A stretch of 64,000 bases of DNA, taken from Anabaena sp. UHCC 0187 (GTDB lineage Bacteria > Cyanobacteriota > Cyanobacteriia > Cyanobacteriales > Nostocaceae). This document shows positions 1 through 10,954 of this stretch, in pieces. Made by a program: the position numbers and the translations under genes. The DNA is taken from contig NZ_VILB01000011.1 of the NCBI RefSeq assembly GCF_009712035.1, positions 736,838-800,837 on the forward strand, read 5' to 3'. Each line of letters starts with the position of its first letter. The stretch's first letter is position 1. The notes beneath the pieces are model-generated. The model did not search any database, was not told the origin of the DNA, and was given only the letters and a program-made list of their open reading frames with translations.

Positions 1-1
1 A

Positions 2-3000
2 ACCGAACCAAAAGCAAAAAAACAAATTGCCATCATAGAATCACAGATAGCAATAAAAATCTATAAAATCAAGGAAAATATTGATTTACGCCAGAAGAAT
101 ACTCCAGAAATAGCCTTGCAAATTTTCCTTACTAATCAGAAAAAAAATAGCACTAATTATATATATAATCAAATCAATGATCTTAATAAAAATGACAAAA
201 AACTACTTCAACAACAGTCTATAGAATTAACTACTCATACACACAACATGATCCTTGCATTAGCGATAGCTATCAGTTTGTGTGTGATGATTCTCATCAT
301 AATTTACTACCTAATATATCGTGAAATCACTACTCGCAAATTTATAGAAGCATCTCTGAAAAAAGAGCGGAACTTTATTTCTAGTGTTCTCGATACAGCC
401 AATGTTTTAGTTATGGTTCTTGATTCCCAAGGGCAAATTGTCCGCTTTAATCGAGCCTGTGAACAAACTACTGGTTACACCCTAGATGAAGTTCTAGGAC
501 GATGTTTTTGGAATCTATTTTTAACCGATCAAGATAAGCCATCAATTCAAGCTATTTTTGAGCAGATAAAATTAGATAAAAGACCAAAAGAATATGAAAC
601 TTGCTGGATTACAAGAGATGGAAAACCGAGACTAATTGTTTGGTCAAATACCATTCTCCTTGATAATGAAAAGCAAATAGAATACATTGTGAGTACAGGG
701 ATAGATATTACTGAGAGCAGGCAGGCTGAAGATTCTCTACAACAACAACTAACAGCCATAGAAGCAGCAAGCGATGGTATCAGTATCATTGATAATGATG
801 GTAAATATATTTATTTAAATAGCTCTTATCTAAAGATATTTGGATATAGTCATAACTCCGAACTTATGGGGAAAATATGGGAACATTGGAAAAATCAAGC
901 ACAGATTACATGGTTTGATACTCATGTACTTCCCCTACTAATAGAAAATGGTTATTGGCATGGTGAAACAACAGCTAAAAGAAAAGATGGCAGTATATTT
1001 ACCCAAGAAATTTCTTTAACACGGCTCAAATCTGGGGGCATGATTTGTGTCTGTCGTGATATTAGCGAACGCAAACAAGCTGAACAATATCTCAGTTTTC
1101 AATATGCTGTGACTAGTGCTTTAGCAGGATCTAAAAATATTCAGAATGCCAGTCATCGCACCTTAAAAGCAATTTGTCAAACTTTGGATTGGGATTGGGG
1201 GGAAATTTGGGTTATAGACAAGTCAGAAAATATTCTGCGATGTCTAGATATCTGGTATGAATCATCTTCAGAATTTAACCAGTTTGAAGATATCACCAGA
1301 CAAACCACTTTTACCCCAGGGATTGGACTACCTGGAAATATTTTATCTAAATTTAAGCCAGTGTGGATTACCAATATTTGTAATGAGGAGAATTTTCTGC
1401 GAAGGGAAATTGCTACTCAAATAGGATTACAAACAGCTTTTGGTTTTCCTATTCGTGGTGGTAATACAAACATTGGTGTCATGGTTTTCTTTAGCAAAAA
1501 TATTCAGAAAGAAAATGTAGATTTGCTGACGGGAATGATGTCTATTGGCAACCAAATAGGCCAATTCATTAAGCGGAAGCAGGCAGAAGAAGAACTAAAC
1601 CTGCAAAACTTACAATCGCAATTATTATCCGATATCACCCTCAAAATCCGCGACTCTTTACAAATTGACGATATTCTCCAAACTAGCGTTACCGAAGTTC
1701 AAAGGCTGCTAAAATCTGATCGTGTCCTCATCTTAGAGTTTGAAGCTAATGGCTCTTTAACTGCATTAAAAGAAGCATTGGTTCCCGGTATCCCTGTTGT
1801 CATGGGAGAAAATATTGTTGATACTTGTTTTGCAGAAGATCATGCTCAAAAATATCGGCAAGGATGGATAACTAGTATTAATGATATTGAAAAAGCCAAC
1901 ATCGAACCTTGTTACCGAGAATTATTAGAAAGATTTCAAATCAAAGCTAACCTTGTGATTCCTATTTTTCTCAAAGATGAATTTTGGGGATTGTTGGTTG
2001 CTCATCAATGCACTCAAAGCCGTAATTGGAATAGCTGGGAAAGAGAATTATTGCGATCTCTTGCTGATCAAATAGGTATTGCCTTAGCCCAAGCTAAACT
2101 ACTAGAAGCAGAAATTATTCAACGTCAAGAACTAGAAATAGCTCGACACCAAGCTGAATTAGCATCTCAAGCTAAAAGTAGTTTTTTAGCAAATATGAGT
2201 CATGAAATCCGTACCCCAATGAATGCTGTTTTGGGCATGACTGGCTTACTATTAGAAACTCCCCTTAATCCAGAACAACAAGATTTTCTGGAAACAGTAC
2301 GGATTAGTGGTGATGCTCTTTTGTCCCTGATTAACGAGATTTTGGATTTATCCAAGCTAGAAGCCGGGGAAATGATGCTAGAAACCCTAGATTTTGACCT
2401 ATCTACTTGCATTGAAGAAATTTTAGAATTGTTAGCACCCCAAGCCCATAATAAGGGATTAGAAATAGCTGCTTTTATTCCTCGGAATATCCCCATTCAC
2501 ATTCAAGGAGATGCTAGTCGTCTTCGCCAAATTATCATGAATTTGATGAGCAACGCTATCAAGTTCACCAGCACAGGAGAAGTAGTTGTCCGCGTCAAAT
2601 TAATCTCAGAAACCCATGATACAGCGACAATCCAATTTGCCGTTACAGATACAGGAATTGGGATTACTCGTGAAGATCAAAATAAACTTTTTCAACCCTT
2701 TACCCAAGTTGATGCTTCTATTACTCGCAAATATGGTGGCACAGGTTTAGGATTAGCAATTTGTCAAGAATTAGTAAATTTGATGGGTGGAGAAATTGGC
2801 ATCACAAGTGAGATCGGCAAAGGATCTAAATTTTGGTTTGAGCTACCTTTTACTAAACAGTCTAAAGCTATTTCCGAAAATCAAGATTATCATATTCTCC
2901 ATCAACGCCGCTTGTTAGTAGTAGATGACAATGCTACCAATCGGAAAATTCTCCACCACCAAGCTACCCGTTGGGGAATGGAAGTAGATGAGGTTGATTC

Positions 3001-4126
3001 CGCAATGGCAGGACTGGCAGCTTTACAAACAGCCGCCCAACAGCAAATTCCCTATGACATTGCCGTGATTGATATGCAAATGCCCGATGTAGATGGATTG
3101 ACTTTAGGAATACAAATTAAGGAAAATCCAGCTATTGCTAATGTCCCTTTAATTATGCTAACTTCTACCAATCAAAGAGATGAAATAAAAAGGTCATTAG
3201 ATATAGGATTTATCAGTTATTTAGTCAAACCTGTTAAGCCTTCTCGACTGCTTGACACTATCATGAGTATCCTAGGTAATCAATCAAAAATTAATAATTC
3301 TCAGATTCCTCTAAATGAATCACAACCACTAATAAACAATCAAAATAAATCTAAATTAAAATTACTATTGGCAGAAGATAATCTAGTTAATCAAAAAGTC
3401 TTCCTTAAACAACTGCAAAATTTAGGATATCAAGCTGATGCCGTAGCCAATGGTCAAGAAGTATTAGAATTATTAGATAAAATTCCCTACGACTTAATTT
3501 TTATGGATTGCCAAATGCCAATTCTCGATGGATTGGAAACTACAAGAGAAATTCGTCGTCTGCCTCTAAATTCATTTGCTAAACATCAGCAACCTGTAGT
3601 AATTGCTATTACTGCTAATGCCATGAAAGAAGACCAAAAAATTTGTTTAGATGCAGGTATGGACGATTATTTAAGTAAACCAGTAGCTAAAGATAAATTA
3701 GCTGCTATATTAGAACGCTGGAGTCAGATCATATTGAAATCACAGGAAATAATTATGGCTGAAGAAACAGATTTGATCACAGATAGCAGTAACTTTAATC
3801 TCCCCATTGACTGGAATTACCTACATAATATCTCAGACAACAATACAGAATTTGAATTTGAGCTATTAGAAATGTTTGCAGATACTAGCCAATCTCATCT
3901 AGAAGCAATTAAAGCCGCGATTGCTACTAATGACTTCCAAAAAATTGCTTGGGAAACCCATTATATCAAAGGTGCTAGTGCTAATATTGGTGCTACAACT
4001 ATGCAGCAAGTAGCAGAAAAACTAGAAAAACTTAGTCAAGAACAGAATTGTCAAGGTGCATCTGAGTTATTAACAGAATTAGTTGAATTCGTAAAGCAAA
4101 TTCAAGCATTTTTAAATAACAAATAA
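2..4126 (+). CDS. Hybrid sensor histidine kinase (CHASE3-like, PAS-PAS-GAF-GAF-HisKA-HATPase-REC-REC-Hpt), 5' end cut by window
   Basis: This is a membrane-anchored hybrid kinase for a multi-step phosphorelay. The reading frame is open to base 2, so the true start lies outside the window; the first possible internal start is a TTG at 116. Residues below count from base 116. The part before it resembles the end of a helical CHASE3-type extracytoplasmic sensor, followed by a membrane segment at about 45-68. Then come two PAS domains (about 86-200 and 213-318), two GAF domains (about 320-490 and 500-660), HisKA with the phospho-His at 696 (SHEIRTP), an HATPase with GTGLGLAI, receivers with phospho-Asp 986 and 1131, and a C-terminal Hpt with His1282. 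GAF2 contains DTCF (Cys571) and a second Cys599 at cyanobacteriochrome spacing. The next gene is convergent. Domain assignments come from motifs read by eye; the ligand is unknown. Confidence 0.9.
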   Translation, partial: TEPKAKKQIAIIESQIAIKIYKIKENIDLRQKNTPEIALQIFLTNQKKNSTNYIYNQINDLNKNDKKLLQQQSIELTTHTHNMILALAIAISLCVMILIIIYYLIYREITTRKFIEASLKKERNFISSVLDTANVLVMVLDSQGQIVRFNRACEQTTGYTLDEVLGRCFWNLFLTDQDKPSIQAIFEQIKLDKRPKEYETCWITRDGKPRLIVWSNTILLDNEKQIEYIVSTGIDITESRQAEDSLQQQLTAIEAASDGISIIDNDGKYIYLNSSYLKIFGYSHNSELMGKIWEHWKNQAQITWFDTHVLPLLIENGYWHGETTAKRKDGSIFTQEISLTRLKSGGMICVCRDISERKQAEQYLSFQYAVTSALAGSKNIQNASHRTLKAICQTLDWDWGEIWVIDKSENILRCLDIWYESSSEFNQFEDITRQTTFTPGIGLPGNILSKFKPVWITNICNEENFLRREIATQIGLQTAFGFPIRGGNTNIGVMVFFSKNIQKENVDLLTGMMSIGNQIGQFIKRKQAEEELNLQNLQSQLLSDITLKIRDSLQIDDILQTSVTEVQRLLKSDRVLILEFEANGSLTALKEALVPGIPVVMGENIVDTCFAEDHAQKYRQGWITSINDIEKANIEPCYRELLERFQIKANLVIPIFLKDEFWGLLVAHQCTQSRNWNSWERELLRSLADQIGIALAQAKLLEAEIIQRQELEIARHQAELASQAKSSFLANMSHEIRTPMNAVLGMTGLLLETPLNPEQQDFLETVRISGDALLSLINEILDLSKLEAGEMMLETLDFDLSTCIEEILELLAPQAHNKGLEIAAFIPRNIPIHIQGDASRLRQIIMNLMSNAIKFTSTGEVVVRVKLISETHDTATIQFAVTDTGIGITREDQNKLFQPFTQVDASITRKYGGTGLGLAICQELVNLMGGEIGITSEIGKGSKFWFELPFTKQSKAISENQDYHILHQRRLLVVDDNATNRKILHHQATRWGMEVDEVDSAMAGLAALQTAAQQQIPYDIAVIDMQMPDVDGLTLGIQIKENPAIANVPLIMLTSTNQRDEIKRSLDIGFISYLVKPVKPSRLLDTIMSILGNQSKINNSQIPLNESQPLINNQNKSKLKLLLAEDNLVNQKVFLKQLQNLGYQADAVANGQEVLELLDKIPYDLIFMDCQMPILDGLETTREIRRLPLNSFAKHQQPVVIAITANAMKEDQKICLDAGMDDYLSKPVAKDKLAAILERWSQIILKSQEIIMAEETDLITDSSNFNLPIDWNYLHNISDNNTEFEFELLEMFADTSQSHLEAIKAAIATNDFQKIAWETHYIKGASANIGATTMQQVAEKLEKLSQEQNCQGASELLTELVEFVKQIQAFLNNK

Positions 4127-4209
4127 TTCTGATTTCCTAGTCAGGTCTTTTCCTCACTCTTACTTTTGACTAAAAAATTTGTTCCGCAAACCCTAACTAG
4201 GATATGTGA

Positions 4210-7200
4210 CTATTCTAATGGTATTAGGGAATACTCAACACATAACTGGACAATTTTATCAAAGTGAAAATTATGAACTAAATCTGTTAAAGCCTTGGCC
4301 TGGTTTTTTTGTAGTTCAGGAATTTGAGATATTAATTCCATAGTTTGACTTTTGCTACATCTATTAGCAGACTTATATAATTGGAGAATCCATTCATTAG
4401 ACATCATCTCTAAAGATAAAGATTGTTCTTCTTTTTTCTTCATATCTTTTGTCTTTTCTTCGTAAATATAACTAAGGTTCAAATGTTCAGCCAGTTTATT
4501 TAATAAAAATTCTTCTTGAAAAGGCTTATGAATAAAATCGTCGCAGCCTATAGATAATATCTCATTTCGCTGTTCCTCAAAGGCACTAGCAGTCAAAGCA
4601 ATTATTTTAGTTGGTAACTGTGAAGATGAAATATTTTGCTTTTCTAAAGTGCGAATTTGCTTCGTTGCTTCGTAACCATCCATAACAGGCATCTGCATAT
4701 CCATCAAAATTAGATGGGGTTGGTAACTCATCCATAAAGCAATTCCTTCTTGTCCATTTTCAGCGTGATCAACATCAAATCCTAATGGTACAAGTAACTC
4801 CACTAAAAGTTGTCTACTATCACCATGATTTTCTACAATTAATAATCGGTAATTTGGTTGTTCAGGTGCTAGGCTAATAATACGATTCTGAGGCAATTGG
4901 GCAGGAATATTTACTTTTTCAGTACAATCCACCTTGATATTAAATCGAAATATACTTCCTTGATCAATAATACTCTCAATTGTGATCTCACCGCCCATCA
5001 ACTTGACAAATTTTTGACTAATAGTTAATCCTAGTCCCGTTCCTTGGTGGGACTGAGCTATTTTAGTTTGCACAAAAGCATTAAATAATTGTGGAATATC
5101 TTCTGGGAAAATACCAGGACCTGTATCTTCTACTTCAAATGATAAGGAAGTAGAAAGCATATCTTTTTGATCTTGATTTCCTGCTGTTCTGACACGGAGT
5201 GTTACTTGTCCTTGTTCAGTAAATTTAATGGCATTTCCTAGCAAATTTAGTAAAATTTGGCGAAGTTTGACTTCATCTGCGATGATATATTTGGGAAGAT
5301 TTAGATCATAATCAAAAATGAGGTTTAATTGTTTTGATGCAGCTTTTAAACTTAATAAATCTTCCAAGTTTTTCAGTAAATAACATAAATCAAAACTTGC
5401 CGGATTGAGTTTAATTTTACCTATTTCAATCTTTGACATTTCCAATACGTCATTAATAAGTTTTAATAGGTGTTGTCCACTCTGGTTGATGATTTCCAGA
5501 TGGGCCTGATTTTTTGGATTTAAGAGTGAATCACGACTCATTAATTGAGTAAAGCCCATAATGGCATTGAGTGGAGTCCGCAGTTCGTGGCTCATATTAG
5601 CCAGAAACTCACTCTTAGCTTGGTTAGCTGATTCCGCAGCATCTTTGGCTTTTTGTAATTCTATTGATTGTTGTTGAATTTGATTAAATAACTTTGCTTG
5701 ATGAAGTGCTATTCCCAATTGGTTACTAATTTGTGCAACAAGATTAATTTCATTTTGTTTCCAAGAACGAGGAGCAGAGTTTTGATAAACTGCCAACAGT
5801 CCCCACAATTTGTCAGCCTTAAAAATTGGCACAACAATATATGCCTGAGCTGCAAATTTCTCGAATATATCTATATAGCAATTAGGAAAACCAGATTTGT
5901 AAATATTTTCAACGACAAATTTAGATTGATAAGATATTTCACTTACCTGAGTTTGTTGGAGATGAGCATCCGTAAACCAGTTATTTTTTAACTTATTCCA
6001 ATCATCATTATAAATATTTTGTTGCACAACAACATCATGGCATAATAAGGATTTCCAATCAGAACCAACTGCTTCAGAGACAAATTCACCACTCCAGTCA
6101 GAATGGAAGTAGTAAATAGCAACGCGATCACATTTTAATAATTCTCTAACTTCTTCTGTCGTAGCCCGGAATATTTGTTCAATATCCAACGTCTGCCGCA
6201 TTCTTTCCACCACTCGCAGGGTTGCTCGTTGCTGTTGTAAACTTTCTTGTAAAGCAGTTTGTTGACGTTTGCGATCAGTGATATCTTCAGCTATACCTAG
6301 TAGGTATTTAAGATTTCCAGCTTCGTCAAAAATTGGTAATTTCTTAGTATGTAGAGTTCTGATTCCTTGATATCTGGTATGAATCACTTCTTCGGGAATA
6401 TCTACAATGTTTTTCTTGGCTAATACTTCCCGATCTTTATCATTAAAAAAATCTGCTTGCTCTGATGGAAAAAATTCATTATCTGTCTTACCGATTAATT
6501 CTTCTTGGGAATAGCCTAGTAGCTCTGCACCTGCTTTGTTAAGACGAATAAATTTTAAATCATCTGCATTTTTAACAAATATCATATCAGGAATATTTTC
6601 AATAATAGAATCTAGAAATACCTGAGTTTCTCTAATTTCTTTTTCACTTTTTCTTAATTCTTCTTCTGCCTGTTGACGTTTAATCTCTGTTTGGTAGGCA
6701 CTGATAAATTTACCAATACTTTGAGCCATTAATTCAATAATTTGTTGTTCATGACTTTCAAATTTTTCAGGTCTGGCATGAGTAGAAAAAAAACAAAGTG
6801 TACCATAAATTTTTCCATTTACCCAAATGGGCGTACCAATATAAGATTCTATTTTTAGGCTTTGGTAGAGTGAATGACAACGCATTTCTTCTATTTGTTG
6901 TACATGATGAAATGCAACTGTTTTTTGTTGATCAACTACTTTTCCACAATAAGCATCTGATAGATTGATTTGTAACCCAGTAACTAAGGAATCAAAGTCA
7001 GATTTAACAGCCAGAAATGAATAAATTTGATTATTAATTTGACCAACTGCTCCTGCTGAAAATTCTAGGACTTGACAACCTGTATCTAAATAGTCGGTAA
7101 ATAGTTCTTCAACATTATTAAAGTCAGCGATATTGATGCGATGTAATTGCTTAAGACTGGAACTGAAATTTGCTAAAGCTTGAGTTTTTTGTAGTAATTC

Positions 7201-7626
7201 TTGGTTCTGCTCAACTAACCTATGTTGTAAGCGTCGAAATCTCAGTTGATTTTCGATTCTGGCAATTACTTCCTCCGCTTGAAATGGTTTAGTAATATAA
7301 TCAGCACCACCAACATTAAATGCTTTTACTTTATCAAAAGACTCATCTAATGCACTAATAAAAATAATGGGGATATCATGAGTGCTTTCATTAGCTTTCA
7401 GCTTTTGACAAAGCTCATAACCATTCATATCATTCATGATAATATCCATTAAAATCAGATCTGGTAAATTAGTTTCCACTGATATTAATGCTGAATTAGC
7501 ATCTATAGTTGAGCAGACTTGATAACCTGATTTAGAAAGTACCTTGGAAAGCAAAAGTAAATTTACCTGATTATCATCAACTACTAAAATATTTGCAGGT
7601 AATTGTGATTTTTGTATCTTGCTCAT
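4210..7626 (-). CDS. Hybrid histidine kinase REC-GAF-PAS-GAF-HisKA-HATPase-REC
   Basis: This is a cytoplasmic hybrid kinase of 1138 residues with no membrane segment. The order is receiver (about 12-128, Asp61), GAF (165-310), PAS (335-455), GAF (470-640), HisKA with His680 (SHELRTP), HATPase (780-895, GTGLGLTI), receiver (920-1045, Asp976), and a tail of about 90 residues with no Hpt signature seen. GAF2 has Cys583-Tyr584 in the canonical bilin-attachment position and a downstream [11 protein letters not shown] stretch like red/green cyanobacteriochromes. A receiver at the N-terminus suggests it takes phosphate from another kinase. The lone receiver gene at 7684-8064 lies just upstream on the same strand and may be co-transcribed, with a 57-base gap. 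The signal is unknown. Confidence 0.9.
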   Translation of the reverse strand: MSKIQKSQLPANILVVDDNQVNLLLLSKVLSKSGYQVCSTIDANSALISVETNLPDLILMDIIMNDMNGYELCQKLKANESTHDIPIIFISALDESFDKVKAFNVGGADYITKPFQAEEVIARIENQLRFRRLQHRLVEQNQELLQKTQALANFSSSLKQLHRINIADFNNVEELFTDYLDTGCQVLEFSAGAVGQINNQIYSFLAVKSDFDSLVTGLQINLSDAYCGKVVDQQKTVAFHHVQQIEEMRCHSLYQSLKIESYIGTPIWVNGKIYGTLCFFSTHARPEKFESHEQQIIELMAQSIGKFISAYQTEIKRQQAEEELRKSEKEIRETQVFLDSIIENIPDMIFVKNADDLKFIRLNKAGAELLGYSQEELIGKTDNEFFPSEQADFFNDKDREVLAKKNIVDIPEEVIHTRYQGIRTLHTKKLPIFDEAGNLKYLLGIAEDITDRKRQQTALQESLQQQRATLRVVERMRQTLDIEQIFRATTEEVRELLKCDRVAIYYFHSDWSGEFVSEAVGSDWKSLLCHDVVVQQNIYNDDWNKLKNNWFTDAHLQQTQVSEISYQSKFVVENIYKSGFPNCYIDIFEKFAAQAYIVVPIFKADKLWGLLAVYQNSAPRSWKQNEINLVAQISNQLGIALHQAKLFNQIQQQSIELQKAKDAAESANQAKSEFLANMSHELRTPLNAIMGFTQLMSRDSLLNPKNQAHLEIINQSGQHLLKLINDVLEMSKIEIGKIKLNPASFDLCYLLKNLEDLLSLKAASKQLNLIFDYDLNLPKYIIADEVKLRQILLNLLGNAIKFTEQGQVTLRVRTAGNQDQKDMLSTSLSFEVEDTGPGIFPEDIPQLFNAFVQTKIAQSHQGTGLGLTISQKFVKLMGGEITIESIIDQGSIFRFNIKVDCTEKVNIPAQLPQNRIISLAPEQPNYRLLIVENHGDSRQLLVELLVPLGFDVDHAENGQEGIALWMSYQPHLILMDMQMPVMDGYEATKQIRTLEKQNISSSQLPTKIIALTASAFEEQRNEILSIGCDDFIHKPFQEEFLLNKLAEHLNLSYIYEEKTKDMKKKEEQSLSLEMMSNEWILQLYKSANRCSKSQTMELISQIPELQKNQAKALTDLVHNFHFDKIVQLCVEYSLIPLE

Positions 7627-7683
7627 ATTTTTTATTTAAATTAATTTAAACAATCTTAATTTAGTAATTGATTGGAAACTAAA

Positions 7684-8064
7684 TTATTCACTCCAATCTA
7701 ACGCTACTAACAATTGTTCAGCTAATTGAGCAGGCTTAAAGGGTTTGCTAATGACGGCTTTAATACCCAAGCTTGCAAAGCGACGTTGATCTGATAACTG
7801 TATTTTAGCAGTAAGTAAAATTACTGGTATATGCTTTGTCCTGGGATTGGACTGAAGTTGCTCAAACGTTATTAAGCCATCCATGTCAGGTAACATCACA
7901 TCCAGCAAAATTGCATCTGGTTGCTCGGTTTCAGCTTTTTGTATGCCTTCCTGACTTGTTGCCGCGACAATTACCTTGAATCCAGCCATGATTTCTAAAC
8001 TAATTTGAGCAACTTCTCGAATATCATCTTCGTCATCAATGACTAAAACTTTTTTAATTTTCAT
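7684..8064 (-). CDS. Single-domain response regulator (CheY-like receiver)
   Basis: The 126-residue protein is a receiver domain only. Acidic pocket residues are Asp10 and Asp11, the phosphoacceptor is Asp55 (ILLDVMLPD), the switch Thr is at 85 (LLTAK) and the conserved Lys is 107 (SKPF). There is no output domain, so it probably acts as a diffusible phosphate shuttle or binds a partner protein. It lies 57 bases upstream of the large hybrid kinase on the same strand. It is divergent from the OmpR-type regulator at 8229, with about 165 bases of shared AT-rich upstream sequence. Confidence 0.9.
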   Translation of the reverse strand: MKIKKVLVIDDEDDIREVAQISLEIMAGFKVIVAATSQEGIQKAETEQPDAILLDVMLPDMDGLITFEQLQSNPRTKHIPVILLTAKIQLSDQRRFASLGIKAVISKPFKPAQLAEQLLVALDWSE

Positions 8065-8228
8065 ATCTTAAATTTTATTTAGTGTTCTGTATATGTATTA
8101 CTATAAGACTTACTCTGTCAATTATCATACTTAACTCTTGTTAATCCTCCCAGTTCTTTATCCTTCTCTATTACTGAGATGGAGTTTAGTTATCATGTAT
8201 TATTTAATAATAAAATATATTAAAGCTG

Positions 8229-9734
8229 ATGAGAATTTTGATAGTAGATGATGATGAAACCATAGCAAAGGTATTAACAGAGCTTTTATTAAAACAAAAC
8301 TATGTTGTTGATATTGCTAAAGATGGTGAAGTTGGTTGGGAGTTTGTGGAAGGCTTTCAATATGATTTAATTCTATTAGATGTGATACTTCCCAAACTAG
8401 ATGGAATTAGCTTTTGTCGTCGCTTAAGAGAACAAAAAAATCCAGTGTTAGTCATGCTATTGACTGGTCGTGATACTACCACGGATAAACTTATAGGCTT
8501 AGATAGCGGAGCAGATGATTATGTGGTGAAGCCATTTAATTTCCAGGAACTAGCTGCTCGAATTCGGGCTTTAATCCGTCGTGGCAGTACATCTATTTCT
8601 ACTATTCTAGAATGTGGTGATATCAGACTTGATCCAAATATGCACGAGGTAAGTTATAAGTCATACGTGCTGAAACTTAGCCGGAAGGAGTACCTTCTAG
8701 TCGAATTGTTTCTTCGTAACCAAAAACGGGTTTATAGTCCCAGCGAAATTGTTGATCATCTGTGGTCTTTTGATGCTGAACCACCTCATGAATCTACAGT
8801 CAGATCCCATATTAAAAATCTGCGCCGAATTTTCAAAGCAGTTAAGGCAGATGATTTTTTAGAAACAGTTTATGGACAGGGATACAGAATTAATCCTGCT
8901 TTTACCTTACCCAAAACTAATTCAAATCTCAGCAATACAAATAAACAAGAAATTTTAGATGTATCTCTTACCAAAATCTGGAAACAGACAAAAAACTTAA
9001 GTTTTGAACGATTAATTGCTATAGAAGAAGTTCTATCTTCTTTATTAGTAGGTATTTTTGATGAGAATTTATGCCAAAAAGCTATTGAAAATGCTCATAA
9101 GTTGGCAGGATCTTTGGGTATGTTTGGCTTTGAAGAGGGAACTATTCTCGCTCGAAAAATAGAAGTTTTATTTCAGTCAGAATTTAAGTTACCATCAGAG
9201 GTTACACAAATTCATCAATATAAATTTGCTCAAATATTAGAGCCGTTGGTGAGAAATTTACGTCAGCAATTAGAACGGACTGCTCAAGAAGTAAGTACCT
9301 TACCTAGTATCAATGATAAGTTTATAGCCAATGAAAAAATTAATGCCAAAATCATCGCAGTTGATGATGATCCACAAATTTTGATCATCCTCAAAAGCAT
9401 ACTTGAACCCTTAGGAGTTGAGCTTACTTGTTTAGAAAATCAGGATAATTTCTGGGAGATATTAAAATCAATTCATCCAGATTTTCTGATTCTTGATATT
9501 AATATGCCTAGTGGAACAGAAGGTTTAGATTTATGTTTAGCTGTCCGCCAAAATCATGATTGGAATTGGCTACCAATTCTATTTTTGACTAGCTGCAATG
9601 ATGTAGAAATGTTACAAAAAGCGTTTGTCATGGGTGCGGATGATTATCTAACTAAACCCATTGTGGCGCAAGAACTATTAATTAGAATTATCAATCGTCT
9701 CCAGCGCATTCGCACAATCCGAACTCACATTTAG
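8229..9734 (+). CDS. Multi-domain response regulator REC-wHTH-Hpt-REC
   Basis: The 501-residue protein begins as an OmpR/PhoB-type regulator: a receiver (about 1-118, Asp51 in LILLDVILP) followed by a winged-helix DNA-binding domain (about 130-225, ending in the typical VYGQGYRI wing). After it come a helical Hpt-like segment with His290 (AHKLAGSLGMFG) and a second receiver (about 370-495, Asp423). One polypeptide can therefore accept phosphate at three sites and bind DNA. It reads in the same direction as the REC-kinase at 9795, 60 bases downstream, so the two probably form an operon. The DNA target is unknown. Confidence 0.9.
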   Translation: MRILIVDDDETIAKVLTELLLKQNYVVDIAKDGEVGWEFVEGFQYDLILLDVILPKLDGISFCRRLREQKNPVLVMLLTGRDTTTDKLIGLDSGADDYVVKPFNFQELAARIRALIRRGSTSISTILECGDIRLDPNMHEVSYKSYVLKLSRKEYLLVELFLRNQKRVYSPSEIVDHLWSFDAEPPHESTVRSHIKNLRRIFKAVKADDFLETVYGQGYRINPAFTLPKTNSNLSNTNKQEILDVSLTKIWKQTKNLSFERLIAIEEVLSSLLVGIFDENLCQKAIENAHKLAGSLGMFGFEEGTILARKIEVLFQSEFKLPSEVTQIHQYKFAQILEPLVRNLRQQLERTAQEVSTLPSINDKFIANEKINAKIIAVDDDPQILIILKSILEPLGVELTCLENQDNFWEILKSIHPDFLILDINMPSGTEGLDLCLAVRQNHDWNWLPILFLTSCNDVEMLQKAFVMGADDYLTKPIVAQELLIRIINRLQRIRTIRTHI

Positions 9735-9794
9735 AAGTATTTTTAAACAGCATATAAATTTTGGTTTTTACGTTCTACTAAAGTAAATTAAATT

Positions 9795-10949
9795 ATGAAT
9801 AACATTCCATCTAAACCATATAAAGGTAATATTTTAATAGTTGATGATACACCAAACAATCTACATTTACTCTCCAATATGTTGGAGGAGCAAGGATATG
9901 ATGTGCGCTGTGCAAATAGTGGTACAATCGCACTTAAGGCAGTAGTAATAGAGCATCCAGATATTATTCTCTTAGATATTAATATGCCTAATATCAATGG
10001 CTATGAGGTCTGTGAGCGATTAAAACTAGATCCCAATACCTGTGAAATCCCAGTCATTTTTCTCAGTGCATTAAGCGAAACTATAGATAAAATTAAAGCT
10101 TTTCGCATTGGTGGTGTAGACTACATCACTAAACCATTTCAAGTAGAAGAAGTTCTGGCTCGGATTGAAAATCAGTTGAGCTTACGACGGATGCAATTAG
10201 AACTGCAAGAAGCAAAAGATCAAGCTTTAAAAGCTTTAGAGCAAGAACAAGAACTCAACCGGATAAAATCAGAGTTTGTTTCCATGATTTCCCATGATTT
10301 TCGCAATCCGCTGACCAGTATTCAGGGTTTTGCCGGATTACTTGAATGTGGTGGCAATATTCCTCCTCCTGAAACAATTAACCGTTATATTGGCAAGATT
10401 AATAACGCTGTGGATCAACTGCTTTTGTTATTAGATGAAATACTGATTATCGGGAATATGGAAGCAGTTAAAATGCAGTATGAATCTGTGCATATCAACT
10501 TGAAAGAATTTTGTCAGGAAGTTATTGATACGCTCAAATATAGTGTAAATAATCAACATCAGATTTGCTTTACTTGCTCTGAAGAACCTACAGACGCAGA
10601 TATGGATTCTACACTACTTCAACGAATCCTGATTAACTTACTCTCGAACTCAATTAAATATTCTCCACCGGGATCAGAAATTTATTTTGATTTAGAATGT
10701 CACAATCAGATTGCTACATTCCGAATCCAAGATCAAGGAATTGGTATTCCATTAGAAAATCAATCAAAATTGTTTGAAGCTTTCTATCGTTGTAGTAATG
10801 TTGGGAATATTAAGGGAACAGGTTTAGGATTAGCAATTGTGAAAAAATGCGTGGAAGTCCATGAAGGAACTATTTCTCTAGTAAGTAAAGAAAAGCTAGG
10901 CACAACATTTATTATATCCTTACCTCGTTATCCTCATCAAAGATTGTGA
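9795..10949 (+). CDS. Histidine kinase with N-terminal receiver (REC-HisKA-HATPase)
   Basis: The 384-residue soluble kinase has a receiver (about 13-130, Asp61), a short coiled linker, HisKA with His167 (ISHDFRNP, a common variant of the H-box) and HATPase_c (about 270-380, GTGLGLAI). Having no sensor domain besides the receiver, it is probably controlled by phosphorylation of that receiver. It follows the REC-wHTH-Hpt-REC gene and likely acts with it. Its stop lies 5 bases from the convergent stop of the PatA-like gene. Confidence 0.9.
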   Translation: MNNIPSKPYKGNILIVDDTPNNLHLLSNMLEEQGYDVRCANSGTIALKAVVIEHPDIILLDINMPNINGYEVCERLKLDPNTCEIPVIFLSALSETIDKIKAFRIGGVDYITKPFQVEEVLARIENQLSLRRMQLELQEAKDQALKALEQEQELNRIKSEFVSMISHDFRNPLTSIQGFAGLLECGGNIPPPETINRYIGKINNAVDQLLLLLDEILIIGNMEAVKMQYESVHINLKEFCQEVIDTLKYSVNNQHQICFTCSEEPTDADMDSTLLQRILINLLSNSIKYSPPGSEIYFDLECHNQIATFRIQDQGIGIPLENQSKLFEAFYRCSNVGNIKGTGLGLAIVKKCVEVHEGTISLVSKEKLGTTFIISLPRYPHQRL

Positions 10950-10954
10950 GATAT

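Noticed and set aside
5698..5991. 97-codon plus-strand frame inside the second hybrid kinase
   Set aside because: It is an antisense shadow of the GAF2 coding region without its own start signal.
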